The position numbers and the translations under genes were made by a program. A stretch of 64,000 nucleotides of DNA from contig MU858237.1 of NCBI GenBank assembly GCA_033297075.1, positions 1-64,000 on the forward strand. The letters run 5' to 3'. Source of the stretch: Rhypophila decipiens (Eukaryota > Ascomycota > Sordariomycetes > Sordariales > Naviculisporaceae). The notes below the pieces were generated by a model. That model was not told the DNA's origin and ran no database searches. It saw nothing but the letters and a program-made list of their open reading frames with translations. Positions 54,264 through 64,000 of the stretch are shown in pieces (position 1 is the first letter of the stretch; every line of letters begins with the position of its first letter).

Positions 54264-55550
54264 ATGTCATATTCCGACGCACCGGGCTCAAGCTCAAAGC
54301 TGTCAAGCGGACAGGGACAGCGCATTTCCGTCCCAGATGGTTGGAAGTGGACCGACGCCGACTCGAGATATGGAGACGACTACCGGTCCGGACCCAAGCA
54401 GGACGGTGATGCACCCCTTGGAATTCTCACCTACCTGGAGGGCATAAAGTTCGTTGGCGGGGGGCTAAACATGCTCTTCCGACCCAACAACGTCGTGGCA
54501 GGAGCCAACACTGCCAAGTTCCCCAACCCCATCAGTCCTACTCCGCCACAGCCCCCCAACAATAACGTGCTCATGATCAACCTTTTCCAAGAGACATTGA
54601 CCTTCAGCACCGCCATAGCCCAGGGCATTCCCAACCGGGGCTTTAAATGCCAGGGCGACATCTGCCTCAGCGCCATCATGTACGTGCAGACCGTCAACGA
54701 CGTGACCAACACTACGACGGGCCTTCCAGACTCGCCGTGCCCGAGCCCTATCCACGCCGAGAACGGCATGTTCGTCCACGTGCCCGCCACCGACAAGGAC
54801 CCCGTCGTAGGCGCCACCATCAACCGTCTCGGCAGCATCCCGCACGGCGTGTCCATCAACCTCCAAGGCCTGGAGCAGACGGCTGTCGTCCAGGGCGCCC
54901 CCCAGATAACCCCTCGCCCCAACTGCACCACCCCAACTCGATTCATCCAGTCCACAGACCCGCCCGAGGCCTTCCCCGCCCTCGTAGCCGCCAACGACGA
55001 CACGGCGCGCATCCCGCAAAACCTCGACATCTTTGTCAAGACAGGGACCATCACCGACGAAATCATGGCGGACCCCACAACCGTCCTCCGGACCGTCAAC
55101 CAGAGCCGCAACATCCTAAGCACCCTCACGCTTACCATGTCAACGAGCGACCAAACCGCCAACGTGCCCTCAGGCGGCGGCGTAACCAACAACGCCTTCC
55201 TCGCCGGCGCCGCCGTCGGCAAGTCCAACGCGTCAGCCGCCTCGGTCGATTTCACGCTGTGGATCGAGACGGTGGGATACGCCGTGCCTCTCCCTGCGGG
55301 GACGACCTTGAAAGCCGGGACGGCGGTGACGGTTCCGTTTGAAGGGATTGCGTATTCGTTGACGCCGCCGAAGGATATTGTTGTGCCTGCGGGCGGGCAG
55401 TCGATTCCGGTTCAGGTGACGGAGCTGCAATATTTCCAGATGGTGGTGTTGCAGTTTGGGATTCTGTCGTGGCCGCATCCTACCGTGTCGACGTTGAAGC
55501 CTGATGCGTGGAGTGTAGACCAGGGAGATGCTGCGTGGAATGGGTTGTGA
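54264..55550 (+). CDS. Conserved beta-rich protein of unknown function
   Basis: This intronless gene encodes 428 residues from the ATG at 54264. There is no signal peptide. After a polar N-terminus come GILTYLEGIKFVGGGLNMLFRPNN-like motifs (here read in parts: KFVGGGLNMLFRPNN), then NVLMINLFQETLTFS, NRGFKCQGDICLSAIMYVQ, and later MADPTTVLRTVNQ, VDFTLWIETVGY and LQFGILSWPHPTVSTL. These segments recur in a family of fungal and bacterial proteins of about 420 residues that I recognise by pattern. I cannot assign a tested function to it. The repeated short beta segments and Asn/Thr-rich composition suggest an all-beta fold. It is probably cytoplasmic or secreted by an unconventional route. Confidence 0.75.
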   Translation: MSYSDAPGSSSKLSSGQGQRISVPDGWKWTDADSRYGDDYRSGPKQDGDAPLGILTYLEGIKFVGGGLNMLFRPNNVVAGANTAKFPNPISPTPPQPPNNNVLMINLFQETLTFSTAIAQGIPNRGFKCQGDICLSAIMYVQTVNDVTNTTTGLPDSPCPSPIHAENGMFVHVPATDKDPVVGATINRLGSIPHGVSINLQGLEQTAVVQGAPQITPRPNCTTPTRFIQSTDPPEAFPALVAANDDTARIPQNLDIFVKTGTITDEIMADPTTVLRTVNQSRNILSTLTLTMSTSDQTANVPSGGGVTNNAFLAGAAVGKSNASAASVDFTLWIETVGYAVPLPAGTTLKAGTAVTVPFEGIAYSLTPPKDIVVPAGGQSIPVQVTELQYFQMVVLQFGILSWPHPTVSTLKPDAWSVDQGDAAWNGL

Positions 55551-56523
55551 GGTAACAACGAGGAGGGCGTGGTTTAATTTGCTCTTTTCTGGAGAACGAA
55601 CCATTTTGGTGAGAAACGGATATACAGTATACTACGGACCCCGTGTTTATTTAGGCCCTGATCTTCTACAGACTGGCCCAGTTGTGTCTGACCAGTTGGT
55701 TATAACGGTAGTGTAGACTATAATGTGGGTTGTGGTAGAACCATTTATTGAAGTACCATTCCAACTAGTACTGACCAGTTCATGAACTTGACCTCCGGGG
55801 TCAAGTTCGTAGACTGGTCAGTCCACCAGTTTGCAGCATTATTTAGTATAAATAATGGAATCTAATTGGTTTAAAATTAGCAATTTAGGTCTTATAGAGT
55901 TATATGGAGTAGCTCTATAAAAAGGTACATACACTCTTAGCACTCTCACCAGTTAAGCCAATTCTTGCTCCATACTGCTCCATTTTGGCCGTAATTTTCA
56001 ACGTATTAGTGTAATTCGCTAGTGGGCACGTGGTGGGCCGGCCTTCACACTATAATCAAAGAGTCTGGATTTGGACGCGCAGAGAATAGATCCATCGCAG
56101 TGAGGGAACTCAACCGAGGAGTCCCACGCAGCCTCAACCAGCAGATCCTGCTTTAGCTGCTGAAGATAGGACGCTGAACACTTGGAGAAGGCAACCTTCA
56201 AGGTGATCTGCTAACAACATGACAAGAGGCATTGGGTAGTCTAAAGGTGAAAAGTAGAGGGCTTGGACGAGGTAATGGCAGAATTGGATGAACCGAATGT
56301 AGTTAGCGTGCATAGGCCCTTTAGGCTTAGTGCCTCCGGGCGAAATAAATTCCATCCATCCATCCAATGATTCGCAACCTTCACCGTACACAAAGAGACA
56401 AGTCCATAGTACTTGAGCAAACTGCACAGTTCATTATTCTACCAGCAGGACCCTAAAATAATACAAACTTCAACCCAATCCCTTCTACCAACCGTGCAAC
56501 CAATCAGTCAAACGAACTGTGAA
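55551..56523. other. AT-rich intergenic region with hairpins
   Basis: These 973 bases have no supported gene. From about 55690 to 56000 the composition turns AT-rich and contains two inverted repeats (55770-55822 and about 55892-55921). A run of ATCC words lies at 56352-56367. The whole stretch looks like the remains of a small mobile element, but no terminal repeats or transposase frame could be defined. Confidence 0.45.
55770..55822. repeat. 24-bp imperfect inverted repeat, 5-base loop
   Basis: The left arm 55770-55793 (starting ACTGACCAGTTC) pairs with the right arm 55799-55822 (ending AGACTGGTCAGT) at 21 of 24 positions. The loop is 5 bases. It lies in an AT-rich gap. It may be a mobile-element relic or an RNA hairpin. 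Confidence 0.75.
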
Positions 56524-57578
56524 TCAATCAATCCCAACATCATCCCCAGCACGATGACTCTCAGCCCACATCCTAACAACATTGTAGTCCCGACACAAAT
56601 GGGTGGTACCCCATCCATCTACGCTCGTTAACGGGACAGATTTACTGCCCTTTGGGGGCTCTTGTAGTCTCTCCAGTGTGATGTCCGCCGTGCACATGAG
56701 TGCCTGACGCAGGTAGTCGAAGCAATGGTCCCAGTGGTGGGACATTTGAGGGACGAGGTATTGGAATTCTAGAGGGTTGGCCGCTGATGCTGATAGGCTT
56801 CTTCGCAGGTGGTTCTACAGGGATTTAGTCCCCGATACTGCTGCTGCGTGACTATGGGCAGGTTTAGGGGGACTTACCAGACAGTGAAGCTGGTGAAAAA
56901 TAGAGACGACTTTGGTTTCGTTTGCTGGGGGTGTATGTGTGCCATTGTATAGTATTACGTCGCCGTTTTGGTCGAGGTTGACGAAGCCCTTGCCCACTGC
57001 TCGCGATATCATCCGTCAGTAAAAGCCTGGAGCCTTAAGAACAAAAAGCAAGCGAGAAGATGGGTGTAAGTCTTACAAGGATTCAAAGCTGCCCAAGCAC
57101 TGTCCGTCTCATTGTCCGTAGCAGATGCGTTGCCAAACGTGGAGTTTGGTTCGAATCGTATCAAGATGTTGGGAGCTAAATAGGCACGGCAGTCAGCAGA
57201 CATTCTAATAATACCCATGGGGCAGAACTCACGAAACCTAGGTCCCGGTGGCATAGATATCTTGCACATCGTTGGCTCCCCATCAGACTTGGACCCAGCA
57301 GAATTTGTACCAGACGTCACAGCACGAGCAACATCACCTCCGGCGAGCAAGACACCAGCCGAGATCCCAAAGATGAACCCAAAGAACAAGCACAGTCCCG
57401 GCACGACCAGCACCTTCCATCTCGTTTTGGTGACCTCGTCTATCTCGAATTCCTGGAACCGTCGTTGAATAGCAGACTGTTTCTTCCCATCGATAGATAT
57501 TTCTTCTAGCAGGCCGCCTCGCTCGCTTGACTCTCCTCCTTCGTGGAGGTCGAGATCTCGGTTTCGATCCATCGCCAT
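56524..57578 (-). CDS. UstYa/DUF3328-family protein
   Basis: Four exons: complement(join(56524..56814,56878..56996,57077..57175,57233..57578)), giving 284 residues. The first intron (57 nt, GTGAGT donor, CTGAC branch, TTTAG acceptor) is a multiple of three without a stop, so the unspliced frame stays open. One transmembrane helix (about 55-82, VLVVPGLCLFFGFIFGISAG) follows a cytoplasmic N-terminus. The two signature motifs are FHQLHCL and HHWDHCFDYLRQALMC, the HxxHC pair that defines the family. UstYa-like proteins act in oxidative cyclisation of fungal ribosomal peptides and in other oxidative steps. The second motif is followed by CTADITLE, as usual. No precursor peptide with tandem Kex2 repeats, or other biosynthetic gene, lies nearby, so the role is open. 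Confidence 0.88.
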
Positions 57579-58517
57579 AATGACTGCTCACCGACTAGGG
57601 TGTGAACTGATTATAGCTGCTTGGAAGGGTTGTAATGCTGAACCATCACCCCATTATGGAGTATTTATGGTCAGTTTGGTGTACGGCAATAATCGCTTTG
57701 CAAGTTCAACAATTTGACATCGCGAGCGATGATATTCATGATGTGTCGTCAATGCTCTGGGCAGAGAACAGAATGTCACATGTTTGTTCACGAATAGCCT
57801 AAATTGGACATTATTTATTAAAGTCTTGTCACGGCGATATCTGGTCGCTATTGCCGTTGCATCTTAGGTAACCACGGGGTCCTTATCCGGAGTGACTGGG
57901 ACCGACAATTGCAAGTTAGAAGCATCTTTGTGCTCGCGCTGAGAATTGGAATTCCAGGTGAACGAACCACTGCGAGTAGGTATAGTAAGAGAGAAGAAGT
58001 TGACATATAGAGGTGTCATAAAGAGGAACCTTAATAGGAACAAAAGGAATAATCTGCAACGAAGGGATCTGCAATGAAGAGGAGATGGAAATGAGGAAAA
58101 AAAGAATGGGAGCTACCCGAGCATTCAGTAAACTGTTAAGGATGACATGGCCTCAAGGCCACTTGGCAGCTATATATCGTTCGGAACACTAACAGCAACC
58201 ATATCCTGTACCCCGCACTTTGGGGGGCAGGTCGCGATTCAGGGGCCAAGAGGGGAAAAGGGGTTGATGGGCCGAGTCAGAGTCAACATGAAAATACTGT
58301 AGACAGCATTTAAAAAATTAAAGATGCCCGATCTAGGTCACCGTGAAGAAGAATAGAGGGAACATAGGCATGGTCAGATAACGACAAGAAGATATTGGTT
58401 ATGTTGAGAATCCAAGAATGTTGTCCAGACAAAAACCGTCTCAGTCTGGCAAAAAGGAAACTTCGCTCCCTTTCGATAGGACAGCTGAGAACCAGCAAAC
58501 GGCAAAAGGAAATGCAT
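57579..58517. other. Intergenic region
   Basis: These 939 bases hold no supported protein gene. The sequence includes a GA-rich block at about 58010-58110. Confidence 0.45.
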
Positions 58518-58588
58518 TGCGTCAGCCGCGAATCGAACGCGGGGCCCATCGATGGCAACGATGGATTTTACCACTAAACCACTGACGC
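58518..58588 (-). tRNA. tRNA-Gly (GCC)
   Basis: The 71-nt minus-strand sequence folds as a full cloverleaf. The acceptor stem is GCGTCAG paired with CTGACGC and discriminator A. The D-arm has GGTTTAGTGG. The anticodon stem-loop is CATCG-TTGCCAT-CGATG with anticodon GCC. The T-arm is CCGCG-TTCGATT-CGCGG. No intron. Mature CCA is not encoded, as expected for a nuclear eukaryotic tRNA. Confidence 0.96.
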
Positions 58589-59168
58589 TGGTTTGGATTT
58601 GTTGAGGTTGCGGTCGAGCAGGGCGATTCATGTTTGGGTCCGGAGACTGGTGAGCCGTCGGCGGTAATTGCTTGGTGGGGCGCCTGTATTGAGACATGTA
58701 TTTGGAGTGCTTGGTATTTGATACAATACGGTTATCCCAGGGCATCAACGTCTTTTCTGACTCTTTGAAAACCGTTACCTACACTTAAAGTAGGATAATG
58801 GGTTTTCCCTGGCCTTTTGATAAATTTTTGTCTACTTTGAACTACGACTCGTCATCTTCTTTCGACATATACTCTTACCGTTTCATACCAAACATGAAAC
58901 ATCACCAGTGAGAAGAACATTCGTCGATGCATTACCATGACACATTGTACCGTCCTGTGCTGTGACGCCGTACGGGGTAACTCACAGCCATACAACCAAC
59001 CCCTAAGACTCCACATATGCAGAGCAGAGGGTTCAAGCCCCAACGGATTCACGGACAGCCCCTGAAATCCACAACAAAGCCCGACAGAGAACGCACAAAG
59101 AGAACCGGCCCACGTTTGCCTTTAAAAGCCAAAACCTTGAGCCGACCCTCAACAACGAATTGTGACTA
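58589..59168. other. Spacer between two tRNA genes
   Basis: These 580 bases separate the tRNA-Gly and tRNA-Lys genes. No protein gene or other structure is supported. Confidence 0.5.
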
Positions 59169-59256
59169 GCCCGGCTAGCTCAATCGGTAGAGCGTGAGAC
59201 TCTTATTCAAGAGATCACCAATCTCAAGGTTGTGGGTTCGACCCCCACGTCGGGCT
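59169..59256 (+). tRNA. tRNA-Lys (CTT) with 15-nt intron
   Basis: The 88-nt sequence folds as a tRNA once an intron of 15 nt (59206-59220) is removed after position 37. The acceptor stem GCCCGGC pairs with GTCGGGC (one G-T pair). The anticodon stem TGAGA/TCTCA encloses C-T-CTT-A-A, anticodon CTT (59202-59204). The T-arm is TGTGG-GTTCGAC-style with GGGTTCGACCCCC. The intron position is the canonical one for nuclear tRNA splicing. Confidence 0.95.
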
Positions 59257-60839
59257 CAATTCCCGGCGGCTTCCGCCTCTTTTTGCGTTTTGGGCATTTG
59301 CTTTTTGCAGATTTCCGCTCTCTATCTCCTCACGAACGGCAACGGCCCCAGTTGAGCATGATCTCCTCTGCCTGCTCGTTTTCTAGAGCTCAATCAGCAT
59401 ATTCGTTGTCCGCCATGCTCATATAACTCCGTAATATCTATCTATATAAAAGCCCCTCGTTCTCATATTCATCATGTCCACTAACTCGATCTGTCCATCC
59501 ATACCCGCTCATCGCTGAATTTGTCCAAGTATGGCTCATATGGCACAACACCATATTAGCACCTGTTGATCAATTGACCTTTTATTGTTTGCACCATTTT
59601 TACTCTCTATTTTCTCCGATTCCTCTCCGAGTCTATCCAAACACTACTCCTTGCAGTCTATCTTCATCACGCTCAAAACAACCTCTTCCCTTAGCTCAGA
59701 GCCAGAGCATTTATCTTAGTCTGACACAACATCTTTACACTCACGTTGACGGGTGGGCAGATAGAGCTCGGGACGTTGATATAAAACGAGTATAACCAAG
59801 AGTCGGAGGAGATTATTCGGTAGAAGTCTAGAGGGCGATGATGTATCAGAATATCATGGGTCTGGATTGTTGATCAGGAGCTATAGAATAATCAAAAATT
59901 GCCTGACTAATCCCATCCACCCAATGTACCGATGTGTAGATCTAGTCGTAGCTAGATCTTGATGTAAATAAATCAAGCGCTAATCAGATTTTTCATTTTT
60001 CCGCGCGGGACAGATGCCACTTACTAAGCCGAAGCGCTCGTCCTCTCAGCACTTCCAGTTCAGCTCTCAACCTGTTGGCTCCATTCTGAGGAGCTAGTGC
60101 AGCTTTGCTTTTTAGCTGGGTGTCTTTCTTCAGTAAAGTCGCACAGTACTGTTGCCTGGCTTTCAGCTCCGGAGTAAAGGAAGAAAGCGACCAATTACAT
60201 GGTTCACGCCCGATTAGTAAACACACTCTTTCCGCCTATCCAGGGCTTCTTCAGCCCCCTCACGACGGATATGGCCTCCTTTTCTGTCCAAGTCGACCAG
60301 GAGGGAAACACTAAGCACATGACATTAGTGATTGGTTTTGCCCTCATCGGGAATGTCTGGCCGAAGCCACAGCTCTGGGATGAGACGGTCAAGTCCACAG
60401 CGCAGAATCGTGAGCCACGAGAGACACCGACTAGGGGACGCAAGATCTGTTGCCTGGAGTGCAGACGAAGGAGATGGCGGCGGTGAGGGCGGTGGGCCAA
60501 ATGTTAGCAGATCGGTGCCAGACGATGATGCCAGAAGCGGCGTTGCGAATGCGAGATGCATGTTGTCGATAGTTTATCGTTTGTGGGCAGCAAGAAACCT
60601 AGAAATTGCGGGTACGCCGAAGGGCAGGTGACTACGAACAAGAACGTGAGAAATCTAGAAATTCTCAATGCCAAAAGGTATAAAGCGAGACGCCCCGTAC
60701 AGCTTCAAACATCAGACATCATCATTCCGACTTGTTTATTTATCATTACAGATAACTAAAAGCTCTTTCTTATCCGACATTGGAATCCAGATTGCCCTTC
60801 ATCTTTTTGCTCCCCAAGGAACGTAAGATTACCATCACA
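59257..60839. other. Intergenic region
   Basis: These 1.58 kb hold no supported intact gene. A scrap resembling a permease N-terminus lies at 60268-60366. The remaining open frames are short and lack motifs. The last 80 bases form the leader of the secreted-protein gene. Confidence 0.45.
60268..60366 (+). pseudogene. Possible fragment of an APC-type permease N-terminus
   Basis: About 33 residues (VQVDQEGNTKHMTL ... GFALIGNVWP) resemble the N-terminal entry into the first helix of amino-acid/choline permeases; the permease at 20148 has GIGLVVGNVWP at the same place. The frame continues without permease features and no second helix is found. If real, it is a decayed fragment. Confidence 0.3.
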
Positions 60840-61379
60840 ATGTTCAGCCTCAAGAACCTCTCCCTCCTCCTGAGCCTGGGCACGACCATATCCCTCGCCA
60901 GCCCCGTCAAGCGTGCCGACACAGAGGCGCTCGCTCCAAACGACCTCCTCCCCTTCAACTGGGACAACATCCTCATCGAATCCGGCACCCTCCCCAACAT
61001 CACGACCCCCGAGGAGCCCAACAACCCGCTCGCAAAAAGAGCAGACTTTTGCTACAGCTACTGGCTCAACACCGACAAGGTCGAATACTGGGGCTCCCAA
61101 TGGCAAGCCGCCACGGGCCAGACATGGATCCCGGCCCTGCAGTGGCGGAGCTGGTCTTGGTCCGACGCGGGCCTCAAGATCTGCGCCGTGAATCGGTACC
61201 AGGAGATCTGGGCGGGCACGAACCTTGCCGACTGGGAAGTCGGCTGGGCCATGAAGGCTATCAGTGGGGATTGTCTGGAGGGGTTTCAGCGGACCAAGGG
61301 CGGGAGAATCACGGGTCATGGGACGGATGGACGGGCGTTGCACATGTACCTTACCGATGTGGGCTTTACTTGCTACTAG
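60840..61379 (+). CDS. Small secreted protein with two Kex2-type sites
   Basis: This intronless gene encodes 179 residues from the ATG at 60840. A signal peptide (LSLLLSLGTTISLAS) is followed by PVKRADTEA and, about 45 residues on, PLAKRADFCYSYW. Two KR dibasic sites in similar KRAD context suggest Kex2 processing of a 45-residue propeptide. The mature part of about 110 residues has four Cys (FCYSYW, ICAVN, DCLEG, TCY) and many Trp, so it is probably a disulfide-bonded extracellular protein. There are no tandem peptide repeats. The family is unknown to me. Size and processing resemble fungal effector or antimicrobial-type proteins, but no function can be assigned. Confidence 0.75.
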   Translation: MFSLKNLSLLLSLGTTISLASPVKRADTEALAPNDLLPFNWDNILIESGTLPNITTPEEPNNPLAKRADFCYSYWLNTDKVEYWGSQWQAATGQTWIPALQWRSWSWSDAGLKICAVNRYQEIWAGTNLADWEVGWAMKAISGDCLEGFQRTKGGRITGHGTDGRALHMYLTDVGFTCY

Positions 61380-62574
61380 ACTGATAGGGCAGTACTTGAG
61401 GAGGGTTGGAAATGTGGTTAGAAGTTCATTGAGAAACAATACGGGATAGTATGCGATGGATGCTGTTTTTATTACGGGAGAGCACACACGGGGATATCTG
61501 TGGGTAGGATGGCTGGTTTGCTTTCTTCACTGTTTTGTGAAAAAGAACACGCTAGAAGGATAGACAAGTACAGACAGATTACACGAATCACAGTGCCGAT
61601 AGTATTTTGAAGCATGATCCTTTTCTTGTTGGCAGTTAACAAGGGCCTTGTCAGCGTCCATTCACTATACTGATATAGATAGACAGTTCACAAGTATCAA
61701 AAGACAGGATTAACGTGAGTCAACTTACCTCGTCGATATGAAAGCCGATTCTCATTCCAGTCTCCATCCTACTAACTATATGTTTGGCCCGGTGGTTCTT
61801 ACTACATGTAGCTTTCTCGTGCCTTTCCGGGGTCCCGGTTCTCCCTCTCATTTCCTTGGCCCTTATTTCTCACGCACTTTTACATTCGGATAATGCACAA
61901 CTGCCCATTTCTCCTCAGGGTATTTCTCGTACAACGTCTCCTAATCAGCATGACGCGAATTAGTTCAGGTCCTGCCCAGCCAACCTAGGACTCTAGGCAA
62001 TTAGCCACTGTTCAATCCACCCTGCTGATCACTGCCATGTATCCTCCTATTTTAGTGTTTTCTTTTGTTGTAGAAACGCGCCTATCACATCATGGCGCTT
62101 CTTGCTTCAACGTCGTCAGGCGTCGTTGACTCGTTGGATACCACCGGCAAAATCAACTACGTAGCACGGAGGTGGCTAGCATGCTTGGTCATTATTACCC
62201 CGGATTTCGGCTACCACACAGTAGCTTGGCGACCAGACGGCATTTGTTGGAATTCCCCGCGCAGGGGTGCTACCTATCCGACTTCCGACGGACATGGCGC
62301 TCCGTGAAACCATGGGGATAGCTGAAGTCCAGTCGACGACCATTGCTGTATCCAAAAGGACTTTTATGATGTAACAAGAATCCGGGCAGATGGCAGCACA
62401 AAAGAAAGGGCTCCATACAATACTTGCGGGTGCTTGGCAGCTATCTAAACATGATGGGTATATAAAGTGTTGGTAGCCACCTTGTATCAAAGTTTCTCAA
62501 TCCCCTCCTCGAGGCTTCTCCTCCTTTCATCAACCAAGATCAAAACAGGACTATCAAGTCTTTTACATATCAAG
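61380..62574. other. Intergenic region
   Basis: These 1.2 kb hold no supported gene. The TATA candidate for the next gene lies at 62459-62467. Confidence 0.45.
62459..62467 (+). promoter_or_regulatory. TATA-box candidate for the esterase gene
   Basis: TATATAAAG lies 108 bases upstream of the ATG at 62575, a usual distance. Sequence match only. Confidence 0.45.
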
Positions 62575-63453
62575 ATGCAACTCAGTCTCCTCTCCCTCCT
62601 CGGCCTAGCCGTGGCCAGCACTGCCCTAGCAGCCTCAACCCCCTCCCCAGGATGCGGAAAAACCGGCAGCGCCGCCCTAACAAGCGGGATCAAGAAACTC
62701 ACGGCCAAAGGAAAATCGCGGCAGTACACCCTCCAGCTACCAGCCAACTACGACCCGTCCCATCCCTACAGGGTGATCTTCCAATGGCACGGAGCAAACG
62801 ACAACATGGACGTCACGGTCAGGGGCACGCTCGTCCAGCCGCCCAATTCCTTCCGCTACTTTGGGCTAGAGAAGGCGTCCAACAACAGCGTTATCCTGGT
62901 CGCCCCCGACGCGCTGAATAAAGCGTGGTATAACCGGAACAACGAGGATTATGAGTTTTTTGACGCCATGCTGGCGCAGATTTCGGGGGGGTTGTGTGTT
63001 GATACGCAACAGGTTTTCTCTATGGGATTCAGTCACGGGGGGGCGTTTACCAAGGCGTTGTCGTGCAAGAGGAGTAGTGCACATCGGGGCGTGATCATTC
63101 TTGACGGCGGCGGCCCTATTGATGGGAGTGACGGGTGTGTGAGTGATCCCATCGGTGCGATGGTGGTGCATGGCGTGAGTGATGGGATCCAGGGGGGACG
63201 GACGACGCGGGACTTGTACGTCAAGCGGAATGGGTGCAACGCTGGGGCGACAAGTGTCAAGGAGCCGGTGGCGAATAGCAGACAGCCGCATATCTTGACC
63301 GAGTATCAGGGCTGTAAGGAGGGGTTTCCGGTCTGGTATGTTGCGTTTGATGGGCAGCATTGGATGGCGCCTTATGACGGGGGCAGTGGGAATAATGGGG
63401 ACAAGACGTTTACGCCCGCGAGAGTTTGGAGCTTCATTTCTCAGTTTCAGTGA
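62575..63453 (+). CDS. Secreted feruloyl-esterase-like enzyme (CE1-type fold)
   Basis: This intronless gene encodes 292 residues from the ATG at 62575. A signal peptide (MQLSLLSLLGLAVASTALA) precedes an alpha/beta-hydrolase domain. Visible features are VIFQWHGANDNMD (oxyanion-hole region), VAPDALNKAW, the nucleophile elbow GFSHGGAFTKAL, and near the C-terminus FDGQHWMAPYDGG with the catalytic His. This arrangement matches fungal type-D feruloyl esterases and related polyhydroxybutyrate-depolymerase-like proteins. The enzyme should cleave ferulate or similar aromatic esters in plant cell wall. No carbohydrate-binding module is present. Several Cys suggest disulfides. The length is typical. Confidence 0.87.
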   Translation: MQLSLLSLLGLAVASTALAASTPSPGCGKTGSAALTSGIKKLTAKGKSRQYTLQLPANYDPSHPYRVIFQWHGANDNMDVTVRGTLVQPPNSFRYFGLEKASNNSVILVAPDALNKAWYNRNNEDYEFFDAMLAQISGGLCVDTQQVFSMGFSHGGAFTKALSCKRSSAHRGVIILDGGGPIDGSDGCVSDPIGAMVVHGVSDGIQGGRTTRDLYVKRNGCNAGATSVKEPVANSRQPHILTEYQGCKEGFPVWYVAFDGQHWMAPYDGGSGNNGDKTFTPARVWSFISQFQ

Positions 63454-64000
63454 GTTGTTTTTTTTTTATCGCACTGATGAGTCAATATCAGGATAGTATC
63501 ATTCAAGGGTTCGGAGGTTGGGACTGGACCGGGGAGGCTGATTTCGGATCAGGGGGTGAAGAACGAGGTTCGACGAGACGCCATCTGCATCTACCCGGCA
63601 AAGTATTAGTTAAAGAAAATGCATAAGAAGTCCACTGGAAGTTGTAAAGTGTTTCATAGTTCAATAGTCTGGCGCCATCTCAAGGCAGCCTTTTAAACAA
63701 CGAATAACTTCATCCGGGATATGGCATGCCAAGACTGCTGGCAATCGGAGATGGAAAGAAAACACGCGAGCAATGTATCTAAATATACCAGTGCTGTTTT
63801 AATCACCTGATTTCTTTGTGCCCGTTTGGTCCATTAATTTCCAAGTAAAGCCACCCGATATGTTGTTGACCAATCCGAATTGTTTGTTTGGCTAGCAGAG
63901 CCCCTGAGGCTGGCCTCTTTATCGCCGATTTGGGCGGTGGCAGTGATGTTGGATTTCCAGATTAGGCCACTTCATGTGCTAACATTTCTCTGTCGTGTTC
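63454..64000. other. Intergenic region at the window's right edge
   Basis: These 547 bases start with an 8-T run just after the esterase stop and hold no supported gene. Confidence 0.45.

Noticed and set aside
54431..55255. 274-residue minus-strand open frame
   Set aside because: Antisense shadow of the beta-rich protein gene.
23640..57232. A secondary-metabolite cluster made of GMC, P450, UstYa and permease genes
   Set aside because: No core synthase or peptide precursor is present and the genes are far apart with unrelated genes between them.
1..64000. CRISPR array or prokaryotic operons
   Set aside because: No regular direct repeats; genes have spliceosomal introns and fungal architecture.

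Overview
The window is nuclear DNA of a filamentous ascomycete (Pezizomycotina). The evidence is: genes split by short introns (about 50-130 nt) with GTRNGY donors and CTRAC branch sites; a tRNA-Lys with an intron after position 37; and protein families typical of moulds (HET domain, UstYa/DUF3328, RTA1, DUF4360, GMC and BBE-like flavoenzymes, fungal phytase-like phosphatase, feruloyl esterase). I cannot name the genus from the sequence. I support 20 apparently intact protein genes, one gene body broken by frameshifts, three smaller relics and two tRNAs. Nothing suggests a plasmid, phage or CRISPR array. Intron boundaries were placed by hand from splice signals and reading frame and have not been checked against transcripts.

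Layout. 1-10 kb: a secreted BBE-like flavoenzyme, two related C2H2-type regulators transcribed away from each other, and a secreted DUF4360 protein. 10-20 kb: an RTA1-family membrane protein, a multi-pass membrane protein of unknown function, a phytase/acid phosphatase and a phosphoinositide phospholipase C. 20-28 kb: an APC-family permease, a secreted GMC oxidoreductase with seven exons and a secreted M28 aminopeptidase. 28.7-32.6 kb is a decay zone: a long conserved gene with three apparent single-base frameshifts and a fragment of what looks like a transcription factor. 32.6-36.9 kb: a cytochrome P450 and a cytochrome b5/b5-reductase fusion, divergently transcribed from a 920-bp spacer. 38.3-40.3 kb: a 3-hydroxyacyl-CoA dehydrogenase fused to a YWTD-like beta-propeller. 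41-43 kb: a HET-domain protein. 43.5-48.6 kb: three secreted proteins, one probably GPI-anchored. 49.3-52 kb: a PhoD-like phosphatase with twelve exons. 53-57.6 kb: a broken gene, a conserved beta-rich protein of unknown function, an AT-rich stretch with hairpins and a UstYa-like oxidase. 58.5-63.5 kb: tRNA-Gly, tRNA-Lys, a permease-like scrap, a small secreted protein with two Kex2-type sites and a feruloyl-esterase-like enzyme.

How the genes fit together. About half of the products carry signal peptides and suit extracellular nutrition: phosphate from phytate or phosphodiesters (phytase, PhoD), peptides (M28), plant wall esters (esterase) and oxidation of alcohols or sugars (GMC, BBE). The P450 and b5/b5-reductase pair is the clearest candidate functional unit, because the fusion could supply electrons to the P450. 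No secondary-metabolite core gene (PKS, NRPS, terpene synthase) is visible, so the UstYa, P450 and flavoenzyme genes do not form an obvious biosynthetic cluster.
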